Origin: Actinomycetota bacterium
GTDB taxonomy: Bacteria; Actinomycetota; Acidimicrobiia; Acidimicrobiales; CADCSY01
Assembly (NCBI GenBank): GCA_019348335.1
Contig: JAHWJR010000030.1
Coordinates: forward strand, 3,445-14,507
Length of the DNA: 11,063 bases
Reading direction: 5' to 3'
The notes under the pieces were generated by a model that saw only the letters and a list, made by a program, of their open reading frames with translations, searched no databases and had not been told where the DNA came from. Each line of letters starts with the position of its first letter. Position 1 is the stretch's first letter. This document shows, one piece after another, positions 1 to 11,063 of this stretch. A program made the position numbers and the translations under genes.

Positions 1-16
1 GGGGTCGCCGGCGCGG

Positions 17-2796
<2,780 letters not shown>

Positions 2797-2797
<1 letters not shown>

Positions 2798-2833
2798 GTC
2801 ACCACGCAAACCCGGTCCCGGCGGGGTTGTCAA
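2797..2833 (-). promoter_or_regulatory. Candidate topA promoter giving a leaderless GTG-start mRNA
   Basis: On the minus strand a perfect TTGACA (2833-2828) overlaps the TGA stop of the preceding kinase. After 18 bases comes TTGCGT (2809-2804), which keeps the first and last T of a TANNNT -10 box but lacks the conserved A. Six bases later is the topA GTG (2797), exactly where transcription would begin if the final T is at -7. No Shine-Dalgarno sequence precedes the GTG, which fits leaderless translation, common in actinobacteria. The weak -10 box keeps confidence moderate; topA could instead be read from the upstream operon. Confidence 0.4.
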
Positions 2834-3999
2834 ACGGCCAGCAGGGCCTGAGGACCCTCCAGCAACGCGGAGACGACACCGGCCTCCGCCGGCCGGAAGG
2901 CGTAGACGCAGGCCAGACGCACCCGGCTGGCGGCGGCAAAGGCGCCCAGGCGGGCGGTCACGGCCCGGGCCGGCCGGTACGCCTCCACGAAGGCCGCCGC
3001 CGCCCCCTCGGCACGCGACCGGGGGCAGTGGCCCTGCAGCGCCCGCAGCTCGAGGTGCACCAGCAGGTTGGCCACGTCGAGGGCGGCCTCGCCCCGGGCC
3101 AGGGTGTCGAGGTCGAGCATGCCGGCGTCGCCGGCGGGGGTGACCAGCACCTGCTTGTCGTGCAGGTCGCGGTGGACGAGCACGCCAGGGCCGGCCGTCG
3201 CAGGGTCGGCGAGCATCGCCCGCACCCGCTGCAGCTGCGCATCGGCCTGCGCTCGGGAGCCCGCCGGCAGGGCCCCGTGGTCGAGGGCGTGACCGAGCCA
3301 GCGGGCGACCACGCCGGCCTCCGCCTCGACGTCGTGGGCCGGAGTCGACGGCGGCACCGGCGCCCCGTGCAGCGCTGCCGCCGCCGCGCCGGCGGCGGCG
3401 AAGGCCCGGGACACGTCGGCGTCGGGCACGCCGGCGTCGCCCAGCAGGTCGTGCAGGGACCGGCCCGGGAGCTCGGCGAGCTCGACCACGCCGGCGTCGG
3501 CGTCGGCGGCCAGCACCGCCGGCGTGGGCACGGGCAGCGCCGGAACCTGAGCCGGCGCCCGCCCCGGCCGCCACACCTTCACGTAGGTGGTGCCGCTGCG
3601 ACGGCGCCGGCGGACCACGGCCCGCCGCTCGGGACGATGGACCACCAAGGTGGCGGTCTCGTCGTCGACCACGGCGCCCAGCGCGGCCAGCCGGCGGTCG
3701 GCGCCCCCGCGCTGGAGCAGCACGCCCCGTTCCGCCACCGCGGTGGCCTGGCCCGGTCCGGCGCCGGCGCCGGCGGCGGCGGTCCCGGCGGCCACCTCGG
3801 CCAGGCGCGCCGGGTCGGCGAACCACTGCCCCGGCACCGGATCACCGCCGGGCTCGACGTACTCGAGCAGCAGGTGCCCCGGCCCTCGGGGCCAGGCGCG
3901 GCGGAGCCGGAGCGGTCCATCCGCCCCCCGCAGCTCGGCGAGCTGGTGCTCCGCCTCCGCCTGGAGCGGGGACGGCGGCGAGGCGGTGCCCCCCCTCAC
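2830..3999 (-). CDS. APH/maltokinase-fold phosphotransferase, second of a tandem pair (kinase B)
   Basis: Predicted cytoplasmic small-molecule kinase of 389 residues; the substrate is unknown. The catalytic loop is HRDLHDKQ (276-283), with Asp278 as the likely base and Gln283 where the family usually has Asn. The metal-binding motif is LDLD (295-298, Asp296). A probable N-lobe lysine is Lys141 in YVKVWRPG, and ELAELPGRSLHDLL (173-186) fits the hinge region. Residues 1-115 hold a degenerate copy of an N-lobe-like module, matching kinase A: GVLLQRGGADRRLAAL (92-107) parallels ELVVVAPAGADRDLPAL of kinase A, and HRPERRAVV (121-129) parallels its second RYKPERRWVGV. The chosen GTG overlaps the TGA of kinase A as GTGA, typical of translational coupling; there is only a weak AAGG upstream. 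No later in-frame start was seen before the conserved region. Automated annotation would probably say aminoglycoside phosphotransferase; position beside glycosyltransferases favours a sugar or glycoconjugate substrate. Fold confident, function not. Confidence 0.82.
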   Translation of the reverse strand: MRGGTASPPSPLQAEAEHQLAELRGADGPLRLRRAWPRGPGHLLLEYVEPGGDPVPGQWFADPARLAEVAAGTAAAGAGAGPGQATAVAERGVLLQRGGADRRLAALGAVVDDETATLVVHRPERRAVVRRRRRSGTTYVKVWRPGRAPAQVPALPVPTPAVLAADADAGVVELAELPGRSLHDLLGDAGVPDADVSRAFAAAGAAAAALHGAPVPPSTPAHDVEAEAGVVARWLGHALDHGALPAGSRAQADAQLQRVRAMLADPATAGPGVLVHRDLHDKQVLVTPAGDAGMLDLDTLARGEAALDVANLLVHLELRALQGHCPRSRAEGAAAAFVEAYRPARAVTARLGAFAAASRVRLACVYAFRPAEAGVVSALLEGPQALLAV

Positions 4000-5307
4000 T
4001 GGCGGGCGCCTTCGCCGGCGAGGGCGGCCACCCGGTCGAGCAGCTCCTCGGTACGGCGGGGCCAGTCGGGCCGGCGGTGCCGGAACGGCTCCACGGCCCG
4101 GCGCACCACGGCGGCGGCGGTGTGCAGCGCCAGGGCACCGTCGGGCACGACACCGCCCGCCCCCTCGTAGCCGGTGACGAGGTCGGCCGCCAGCGAGCGG
4201 GCCCGTCCCGGCGCCAACCGCCCGTCGACCTCGGCGGCCTCGAGATCGGCCAGGAACTGCCCGAGGTCGGCGGTGGGGTCGCCCACGGCGGTGTTGTCGA
4301 AGTCGATCAGGCCCACCCCGCGCCTCCCGAGGACCACCTGGTCGGCGGAGAAGTCGCCGTGGCGGGCGGCGGTGCGCACCGGCAGGGCGGCCAGGCGCCG
4401 GCACAGGCTGGCGGCGGCGGAAGCAGCGGCCGGGCCCAGCCGGGGGACCAGGGCGCCCACCGCGGCGGCGGCCGTGGTGGTGGCCACGGCGTCGACGTCG
4501 GGGGCTTCGTGGACCAGTCGCCGGGGTGGCGTGGCGTGCAGCGTGGCCAGGGCGGCGCCCACCTCGGCGAGGGGTGCGGTGGCGGCCTCGGGGCCGGTGA
4601 GCCGGTCGATGAGCGGCTGCCCGGGCAGCCACGAGCCGGCGAGGGCGCAGGCTCGCTTCGACGTCCCCAGCAGAGCTGGCACCACCAGCCCGGTCCGCCC
4701 GGCGAAGACCAGCCCGGCGCGGGCACGGGCCAGCTCGCCGGCGCCGAAGGCTTTCACCAGGGCGACGGGCACGCCGTCCCGATCGACCACGCCGACCCAG
4801 CGGCGCTCGGGCTTGTAGCGCACGCATCGGGGATCGGCTGCGTGCAGGTCGGAGGCCTCGGGAAGCAGCGCCTGCAACAGCCGGCGGCGCTGATCGGGCT
4901 GCACCAGGCGGGCCAGTGCCGGCAGGTCGCGGTCAGCTCCCGCCGGCGCCACCACCACCAGCTCGTCGGCGAAGGTCGTGACCGGCCAATCCCCACCGGA
5001 ACCGGCCGGCGTCGCCCCCGCCGGCCCCGCCTCGGCCTCGGCCGCCTCGGCCGTCTTGGCCGCTTTGGCCCCGTCGCCCTGCCGGTAGGCCTTGACCGAG
5101 ACCTCGAGCGCCGGCCCCGCCGGCCCCGCCCGGTGCAGGCGGTAGCCCACCAGGCAGCTGGTGGCCGGCTTGTAGCGCACGTAGAGCGCCTCGGCGGCGA
5201 CCAGTCCCGCCTCCGGGTGCCGCTGCTGCAGCCGAGCGAGCACGGCCTCGGGGTCGAGCACCAGGGCGATGCCGGGCACGGCCGGGTCGCGCCGGGCGAC
5301 CTCGGCG

Positions 5308-5324
<17 letters not shown>
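3996..5324 (-). CDS. APH/maltokinase-fold phosphotransferase, first of a tandem pair (kinase A)
   Basis: Predicted cytoplasmic kinase of 442 residues with unknown substrate. The kinase core carries HGDFSADQ (322-329; catalytic Asp324, Gln329 in place of Asn) and LIDFDNTAVGDPTADL (339-354; Asp341 and Asp343 for metal). The N-terminal half contains two similar modules: VRYKPATSCLVGYRL (49-63) followed by VSVKAY with Lys78, and VRYKPERRWVGVV (168-180) followed by ALVKAF with Lys191. The second is the likely working N-lobe; the first looks like a duplicate. An Ala/Glu-rich, low-complexity linker lies at about 84-111. Start choice: a GTG at 5351 is also in frame, but the GTG at 5324 has GGAGG seven bases upstream and is preferred. 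The start overlaps the end of the ABC transporter gene by 17 bases and the stop overlaps kinase B by 4, so it is within an operon. Asn-to-Gln at this loop is known from maltokinases, which hints at a sugar substrate; this is inference. Confidence 0.84.
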
Positions 5325-7167
<1,843 letters not shown>

Positions 7168-7169
7168 GG

Positions 7170-8351
7170 TCAGGCCACCGCCCCGACGGCGTGGTCGGCA
7201 CCGGCGTCACTGCCGGCGCCGGCCAGGGCGAGGACGCGCTCGACGACCTGGCACCACGAGTGCCGGCGCACCACCTCGGCCCGCCCGGCCCGGCCCAGCG
7301 CCTGGCATCGGCGGGGGTCGGCCCGCAGCCCGGCCAACGCCGCGGCCAGCGCCGCCGGATCGCCGGGCGGGCACAGGACGCCCGTCCGGCCGTGGTCGAG
7401 GACCTCGGCGACCTGCCCCACCGAGCTGGCGACGACCGGCAGGCCGGCGGCGAGGTACTCGTAGAGCTTGAGCGGCGAGAAGTAGAACCCGTCCAGCGCC
7501 GGATAGGGCGCCACGGCGGCGTCCATGCGGGCGAGGTGGCCGGGGACCGCGGCGGGGTCGACGGCGCCGGTGAGCTCGGTGCTGGCCGCCAGCCCCCGCT
7601 GCTCGACGGTGCGGGCCAGCGCCGGCGCCTCGGGGCCGTCGCCGACCACGAGCAGGCGCCAACCGGGGTCGCCGGCCAGCAGGGCCATGGCGTCGACCAG
7701 CGTGTCCAGCCCGTGCCACGGCTTGAGGGTGCCCACGAAGCCCACGGTGAACGTCTCCGGGTCGGGCGCGCGGGGGGCCGGGCGAATGCGTTCGGGGTCG
7801 ACGCCGTTGGCCACCACGTGGACCCGGGAGGGCGCCGGCGACCACTGCCGGGCCCAGGCGGCCACTTCCTCGGACACGGCGGCGACCACGGTGGCGTCGG
7901 CCAGCACGCCCCGCGCCACCGCCTCGGCCCCGGCCCGGTCGACCAGCACGCGATGCCGCGCCTGCTCCTCGACCAGGGGGGCGTTGACCTCCAGCACGCC
8001 GGGAACGCCGGCCCGGCGGGCCTCGGCCATGCCCGCCCGGCTCCACAGCGAGTAGCGCTCGTAGACCAGGTCGAAGGGCCCGGCGGCGGCCAGGGCCTCG
8101 GCCAGGCCGGCGTCGGCCGCCCGGGCCCGGGCCTCCCGCTCGGCGGCCGGCCCCCGGCCCACCTCGGGCAGGGCGTGGACCACCACCGGCGCGAGGTCGC
8201 CCGGCGCCTCCCCGCCCCAGCGGGTGGCGAACAGGTGGACCTCGTCGCCCCGGCGCACCAGCGCCCGGACGACCTCTTGCACGTGGACCGAGCCGCCCTT
8301 GCGCCCGAACACGGGCAGGCCGGGGTCGGCGCACACGTAGGCGATCCGCAT
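7170..8351 (-). CDS. GT4-family glycosyltransferase (second in the operon)
   Basis: Predicted retaining, sugar-nucleotide-dependent glycosyltransferase of 393 residues with two Rossmann domains (GT-B fold), cytoplasmic or membrane-associated. The N-terminal domain opens with MRIAYVCADPGLPVFG and a glycine-rich acceptor-side loop GGSVHVQEVVRAL (19-31). The linker to the donor domain is near ANGVDPERI (181-189), followed by FVGTLKPWHG (205-214) and VVGDGPE (235-241). The donor site is FSPLKLYEYLAAGLPVVAS (291-309): Glu298 is the second glutamate of the EX7E motif, while the first position is Phe290 rather than Glu, a variation seen in GT4 enzymes with an FSPLKLYEY type of motif. The ATG at 8351 overlaps the preceding stop as TGATG and has GAGGTG eight bases upstream, so it is preferred over a GTG nine bases earlier. 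Donor and acceptor sugars cannot be told. Confidence 0.9.
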   Translation of the reverse strand: MRIAYVCADPGLPVFGRKGGSVHVQEVVRALVRRGDEVHLFATRWGGEAPGDLAPVVVHALPEVGRGPAAEREARARAADAGLAEALAAAGPFDLVYERYSLWSRAGMAEARRAGVPGVLEVNAPLVEEQARHRVLVDRAGAEAVARGVLADATVVAAVSEEVAAWARQWSPAPSRVHVVANGVDPERIRPAPRAPDPETFTVGFVGTLKPWHGLDTLVDAMALLAGDPGWRLLVVGDGPEAPALARTVEQRGLAASTELTGAVDPAAVPGHLARMDAAVAPYPALDGFYFSPLKLYEYLAAGLPVVASSVGQVAEVLDHGRTGVLCPPGDPAALAAALAGLRADPRRCQALGRAGRAEVVRRHSWCQVVERVLALAGAGSDAGADHAVGAVA

Positions 8352-9595
8352 CAGGCGCACACCTCGTCGGCCACCGGCACCGGGGCCACCGCCACGCCGG
8401 CGAAGTGCCGGCGCAGGCGGGCGGCCTGGCGGTGGACGTCGAACTCGTCCTCGATCAGGGCGCGGGCGGCGAGCGCCAGGCGCTCCCGCAGGGCGGCGTC
8501 GTCGAGGAGCCGCTCGAGGGCGCCGGCCAGGGCCTCGGCGTCGTGCTCGGGGACCAGCAGACCCGTCCGCTCGTGGCGCACCACCTCGGGGATGCCCGTC
8601 ACCGGCGTCGCCACGCAGGGCGTGCCCAGGGCCATGGCCTCCAGCAGGACCGTCGGCAAACCGTCACGGTTGCCGTCGGTACCCACGACACACGGTGCGG
8701 CCAGCACCGCCGCCCCCGTCACCAGAGAGCGGACCTCGTCCTGGGGCAGGGGGCCCCGCAGGCGGACGATGTCCTCCAGCCCGGAGGCGGCGACACGCCG
8801 GCGCAGCGCCTCTTGCTCGGGGCCGGCCCCGACGATCTCGCAGCGGAACCGCCGTCCGCGCCCGGCCAGCACGGCGCAGGCGTCGACGAGGTCGGCGAAC
8901 CCCTTCTTCTCCACCAGCCGGCCCACGCCGGCGATCAGGGGCGGGCGCCGGCTGGGGCTGGAGTAGGCGAACCGGTCGAGGTCGAGGCCGTTGTAGACCC
9001 GGTGCACCCCGGCGGCTGCCGCCCCGTAGGTCCAGCGCAGGTGCTCGACGTTGAACTCGCTCACCGTCACCACCGCCGCCGCCTCGGCCAGCTTGCGGCC
9101 CAGGTCGTCGGGGTCGACCTCCTCGTGGAAGATGTCCTTGGCGTGGGCGGTGAAGGTGTAGGGCACGCCGGCGAGCAGCGACGCCAGCCGGGCCACGGTC
9201 GTGGCCACCGACGCGAAGTGGGCGTGCAGGTGGTCGATCTCCCGAGCCCGGACCAGCAACGCCAGCTCGACGGCCTGGGCGGCGTCGTGCACGTCGGCGG
9301 CCAGCAGCTCGCGCAGGTGGCGCTCCAACCCCGGAAGCTCGGCGGTGGCGGTGCCGAGCAGATCCCACAGGTCGGGGGTGCGGCGCAACCGGTCGGCCAG
9401 GTAGGTCACCGGCGCCCGTACCTGCGCCAGGTTCTCGTGGAAGCGGCCGTCCCGAGGCGGGCGGAGCGAGAAGATCTCCAGGTCGACACCCGCGGCCTGG
9501 TGGGCCAGGAGCTCGTTGACGATGAAGGTCTCCGAGAAGCGGGGGTACATCTTCAACACGTAGCCGATCCGCGGCCCCGGCTCAGACGGCGACAT
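8351..9595 (-). CDS. GT4-family glycosyltransferase, WcaL/exopolysaccharide type
   Basis: Predicted sugar-nucleotide-dependent glycosyltransferase of 414 residues, GT-B fold. It has the marks of exopolysaccharide enzymes such as WcaL/AmsK: YPRFSETFIVNEL (17-29), HLHAHFA (122-128) and TFTAHAKDIF (147-156), then VYNGLDLDRF (200-209), GVGRLVEKKGF (223-233) and VGAGPE (255-260). The donor-binding motif is DGLPTVLLEAMALG (311-324), where Asp311 takes the place of the first Glu and Glu319 is the second; DGLP is common in this group. The ATG at 9595 has GAGGGG eight bases upstream and overlaps the preceding gene by 14 bases, so the longer in-frame extension to 9946, which lies in another gene, is rejected. 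It probably adds one sugar in a chain that the neighbouring ABC protein exports. Confidence 0.92.
   Translation of the reverse strand: MSPSEPGPRIGYVLKMYPRFSETFIVNELLAHQAAGVDLEIFSLRPPRDGRFHENLAQVRAPVTYLADRLRRTPDLWDLLGTATAELPGLERHLRELLAADVHDAAQAVELALLVRAREIDHLHAHFASVATTVARLASLLAGVPYTFTAHAKDIFHEEVDPDDLGRKLAEAAAVVTVSEFNVEHLRWTYGAAAAGVHRVYNGLDLDRFAYSSPSRRPPLIAGVGRLVEKKGFADLVDACAVLAGRGRRFRCEIVGAGPEQEALRRRVAASGLEDIVRLRGPLPQDEVRSLVTGAAVLAAPCVVGTDGNRDGLPTVLLEAMALGTPCVATPVTGIPEVVRHERTGLLVPEHDAEALAGALERLLDDAALRERLALAARALIEDEFDVHRQAARLRRHFAGVAVAPVPVADEVCA
8360..8365 (-). promoter_or_regulatory. Ribosome binding site of the second GT4 glycosyltransferase
   Basis: GAGGTG on the minus strand lies inside the end of the preceding gene, eight bases before the ATG at 8351. 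The alternative GTG at 8360-8358 overlaps this element and so would have no spacing, which decides the start in favour of the ATG in the TGATG overlap. Confidence 0.5.
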
Positions 9596-10826
9596 CGACC
9601 GCACCCCTCTCGCTCGACCGGCGGGCGATCTGGGCGAGCTGGGCGGGCCCAGCGGCGAGGAGGGCGTCGACCAGACCCGGCACCCGGGCCAGCCCGTCCA
9701 GGTCGACGTGGGCGCCGCGCACGGGGCCGGCGCCGGCAGCTCCCGCCATCCACCCCGACAGGCGTGCCGACGACAGGTCGTCCGGGTGGAGGAGGTCGGC
9801 CAGGCCGAGCTGCTCGAGCCGGCGGGCCCGCACCAGCTGCTCGGCCCGTGGCCGGGTCCGCGGCACGAGCAGGGCCCGCTTGCGGTGGGCCAGCATCTCG
9901 CAGACGCTGTTGTAGCCGGCCATGGACACCACCAGGTCGGCGGCACCGATCCACCGTTCGGGGTCGAGCACGTAGTCGTTCACCACCATGTCGGACCGGC
10001 TGGCAGCCAGCAGGTGGAGGTCCTCCCGATGCCCCGGGTCCATGTAGGGACCGGTCACCACCACCCCGCGCATCCCCGACGGCAACCGGCTGCGGACGAA
10101 GCTGCGGGCCAGGGCCAACCCGTCCTGCCCACCTCCGACCAGGCACAGGGCGAAGGGGCTGGGCGGCGGGGGCGGCGTGGTGCCGGCAGGCGGCACCGGG
10201 CGCCCGTTGGCCAGGTACCCGGTGTAGGAGACCTTGGCCCGCACGCTGGCCGGCAGCCCGTACTCGCAGACCGGGTCGTACACCGCTGGGTCGCCGTAGA
10301 CCCACACGGCGTCGTAGTGGAGGGCCACCGCCTGCGTGGCCCGCGACTCCTGCCATTCCCGCCGGGCCACCGGGGCGGTGTCGAGCACGTCCCGCAGGCC
10401 CAGCACGCAGCGGGTCCGGCCCGAGGCCCGCAACCGGCGCAGGGCCGGCTCGAGCTCGCCGGAGAACCCCCGGGGCACCTTGTCGACGATGAGCACGTCG
10501 GGCTCGAAGGCGCCCAGGGCGGCGGAGATGACCTCGGAGCGCAGCCGCACCAGCCGGGCGAGCGACCCACTCAGCGAACGGGGGTGGTACTCCCCGTCGC
10601 CCCGCTTGGCCAGAGCGGGCAGGGCCACGAAATCGGCCCCGGGCGGAAGGGGCAGGGCGGCGGCGGACGGCGCGCCGGTGATGAGCAACGTCTGCGAGGC
10701 GGGCTCGGCCGCGGCCAGGGCGTCGGCCAGGGCCAGATTGCGCCGGACGTGGCCCAGGCCCTGGGTGTCGTGGGAGTAGAGGGCCACGCGGCGCGGGCCG
10801 GCGGCCAGAGAGAAGTGGTCGACCAC
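9582..10826 (-). CDS. MurG-like glycosyltransferase, COG4671 type, first gene of the operon
   Basis: A 414-residue GT-B protein resembling the predicted glycosyltransferases of COG4671, distantly related to MurG and family GT28. The N-terminus has the typical YSHDTQGLGHVRRNLALADAL (17-37), where the glycine-rich loop and His26 belong to the acceptor domain. The C-terminal domain has VGGGQDG (230-236), the nucleotide-sugar motif SMAGYNSVCEML (301-312, Glu310) and VPRTRPRAEQLVRARRLEQL (321-340), like the proline/His/Gln loop of MurG. A Pro-rich linker (212-224) joins the domains. GTG at 10826 is preceded by GGAGG with a nine-base spacer. Its stop lies inside the next gene. As head gene it may make the first step of the pathway. 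Its biochemical role is not established by sequence; most COG4671 members are uncharacterised. Confidence 0.87.
   Translation of the reverse strand: MVDHFSLAAGPRRVALYSHDTQGLGHVRRNLALADALAAAEPASQTLLITGAPSAAALPLPPGADFVALPALAKRGDGEYHPRSLSGSLARLVRLRSEVISAALGAFEPDVLIVDKVPRGFSGELEPALRRLRASGRTRCVLGLRDVLDTAPVARREWQESRATQAVALHYDAVWVYGDPAVYDPVCEYGLPASVRAKVSYTGYLANGRPVPPAGTTPPPPPSPFALCLVGGGQDGLALARSFVRSRLPSGMRGVVVTGPYMDPGHREDLHLLAASRSDMVVNDYVLDPERWIGAADLVVSMAGYNSVCEMLAHRKRALLVPRTRPRAEQLVRARRLEQLGLADLLHPDDLSSARLSGWMAGAAGAGPVRGAHVDLDGLARVPGLVDALLAAGPAQLAQIARRSSERGAVDVAV
9604..9609 (-). promoter_or_regulatory. Ribosome binding site of the WcaL-type glycosyltransferase
   Basis: GAGGGG on the minus strand with an eight-base spacer to the ATG at 9595, embedded in the last codons of the preceding glycosyltransferase. 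It fixes the start well downstream of the open frame's limit. Confidence 0.5.
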
Positions 10827-10835
10827 GTGGTACGT

Positions 10836-10840
10836 CCTCC
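10836..10840 (-). promoter_or_regulatory. Ribosome binding site of the COG4671-type glycosyltransferase
   Basis: GGAGG on the minus strand, nine bases before the GTG at 10826, in the intergenic region. It is the clearest Shine-Dalgarno of the block outside coding sequence and supports this GTG as the operon's first start. Confidence 0.6.
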
Positions 10841-10907
10841 GAGGGGTGCGGCGAGTGGGAAGCGAGGTGCCCCCCGGGCGTTATCGACGGCAAGGACCGA
10901 CAACTTG

Positions 10908-10936
10908 ACCCTACGGGCGAACGACCGGAAGCGAAA
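10908..10936 (-). promoter_or_regulatory. Candidate promoter of the glycosyltransferase/ABC/kinase operon
   Basis: TAGGGT (10913-10908) fits an actinobacterial TANNNT -10 box. Seventeen bases upstream is TTTCGC (10936-10931), a poor -35. The predicted transcript would begin near 10901, leaving about 75 bases of leader before the GTG. The 158-base gap is the only sizeable non-coding stretch in the window and is less GC-rich than its surroundings around 10880-10945. No clear operator or riboswitch was seen in the leader. Confidence 0.3.
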
Positions 10937-10984
10937 CGTGGCGTGAACGGAGGGTGGACGCCGGCGGCAACGGGCGGCGACGGC

Positions 10985-11063
10985 TCAGCGAGCCCGCTCG
11001 CCCTCGGTGCCCCCGGACCGTGGCCCGGTGGTGATGCGGACGAACACCTGGTGGGCGACCATG
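10985..11063 (-). CDS. 3' end of an unidentified upstream gene (partial)
   Basis: The last 25 codons of an open frame that runs off the window edge, ending in TGA at 10987-10985. The visible residues read MVAHQVFVRITTGPRSGG and then TEGERAR. Nearly all third positions are G or C, as in the other genes, and the strand is the same. The first visible ATG (11062) is probably internal. Too little is present to assign a family. The 158-base gap downstream suggests it may belong to a separate transcription unit. Confidence 0.5.
   Translation of the reverse strand, partial: MVAHQVFVRITTGPRSGGTEGERAR

Noticed and set aside
2808..2828. Imperfect inverted repeat between kinase B and topA (AACCC...GGGTT) as a terminator
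   Set aside because: The stem is short, mispaired and lacks a T-run; the region is better explained by promoter elements.
2798..3826. N-terminal extension of topA through kinase B
   Set aside because: The frame is open, but the extension is Arg/Gly/Ala-rich with no domain, and kinase B is coded in another frame there. Family alignment places the start at the GTG beside KPLVIVESPAKA.
4000..4827. N-terminal extension of kinase B into kinase A
   Set aside because: Arg/Pro-rich out-of-frame translation of kinase A; the GTGA overlap gives a normal coupled start.
10959..10979. Short CGCCG/CGGCG hairpin after the partial upstream gene as a terminator
   Set aside because: A five-base stem with an 11-base loop and no T-run; such pairs occur by chance in GC-rich DNA.
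11023..11063. Possible plus-strand gene start (GTG ATG near 11031-11036) at the window edge
   Set aside because: It lacks a ribosome site, and the opposite-strand frame shows strong third-position GC with a stop placed as expected for a gene end, on the same strand as every other gene.

Overview
The window is very GC-rich, with G or C in nearly every third codon position of the genes. Genes are packed, with short overlaps and GTG starts. It encodes a type IA topoisomerase with actinobacterial features: four C-terminal repeats, no visible Cys4 zinc fingers, and a long Lys/Ala tail. Together these point to a high-GC actinobacterium, possibly of the Acidimicrobiia type; the lineage below phylum is inference. 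All supported genes lie on the minus strand, so transcription runs from high to low coordinates.

Layout in order of transcription. At 11062-10985 is the 3' end of an unidentified upstream gene. A 158-base gap follows, with a candidate promoter and a good ribosome binding site. Then six tightly linked genes: a MurG-like glycosyltransferase of the COG4671 type (10826-9582), a GT4 glycosyltransferase of the WcaL/exopolysaccharide type (9595-8351), a second GT4 glycosyltransferase (8351-7170), a one-polypeptide ABC exporter half-transporter (7167-5308), and two adjacent, apparently paralogous kinases with the aminoglycoside phosphotransferase/maltokinase fold (5324-3996 and 3999-2830). Junctions in this block are a 14-nt overlap, a TGATG overlap, a 2-nt gap, a 17-nt overlap and a GTGA overlap, which strongly suggests one translationally coupled operon. 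After 32 bases comes topA (2797-17), which has no visible Shine-Dalgarno sequence. It does have a consensus -35 box spaced so that transcription could begin at its GTG, so it may be a separate, leaderless unit.

The six-gene block reads as a glycoconjugate assembly and export system. Three GT-B fold glycosyltransferases would build a short sugar chain or glycolipid. The ABC protein would move it, or its lipid-linked form, across the membrane. The two kinases would phosphorylate a sugar or another small building block. There is no polymerase, ligase, Wzx-type flippase or sugar-nucleotide biosynthesis gene in view, so the product cannot be named. The kinases share an unusual layout, an extra N-lobe-like module before the true kinase domain, and both carry Gln in place of the usual Asn of the HxDxxxxN catalytic loop. 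The block is the least described part of the window; topA is housekeeping.

The six reading frames contain many long open frames because the DNA is so GC-rich. Those antisense and out-of-frame ORFs were left out. No tRNA, rRNA, CRISPR array, insertion sequence or phage gene was seen.
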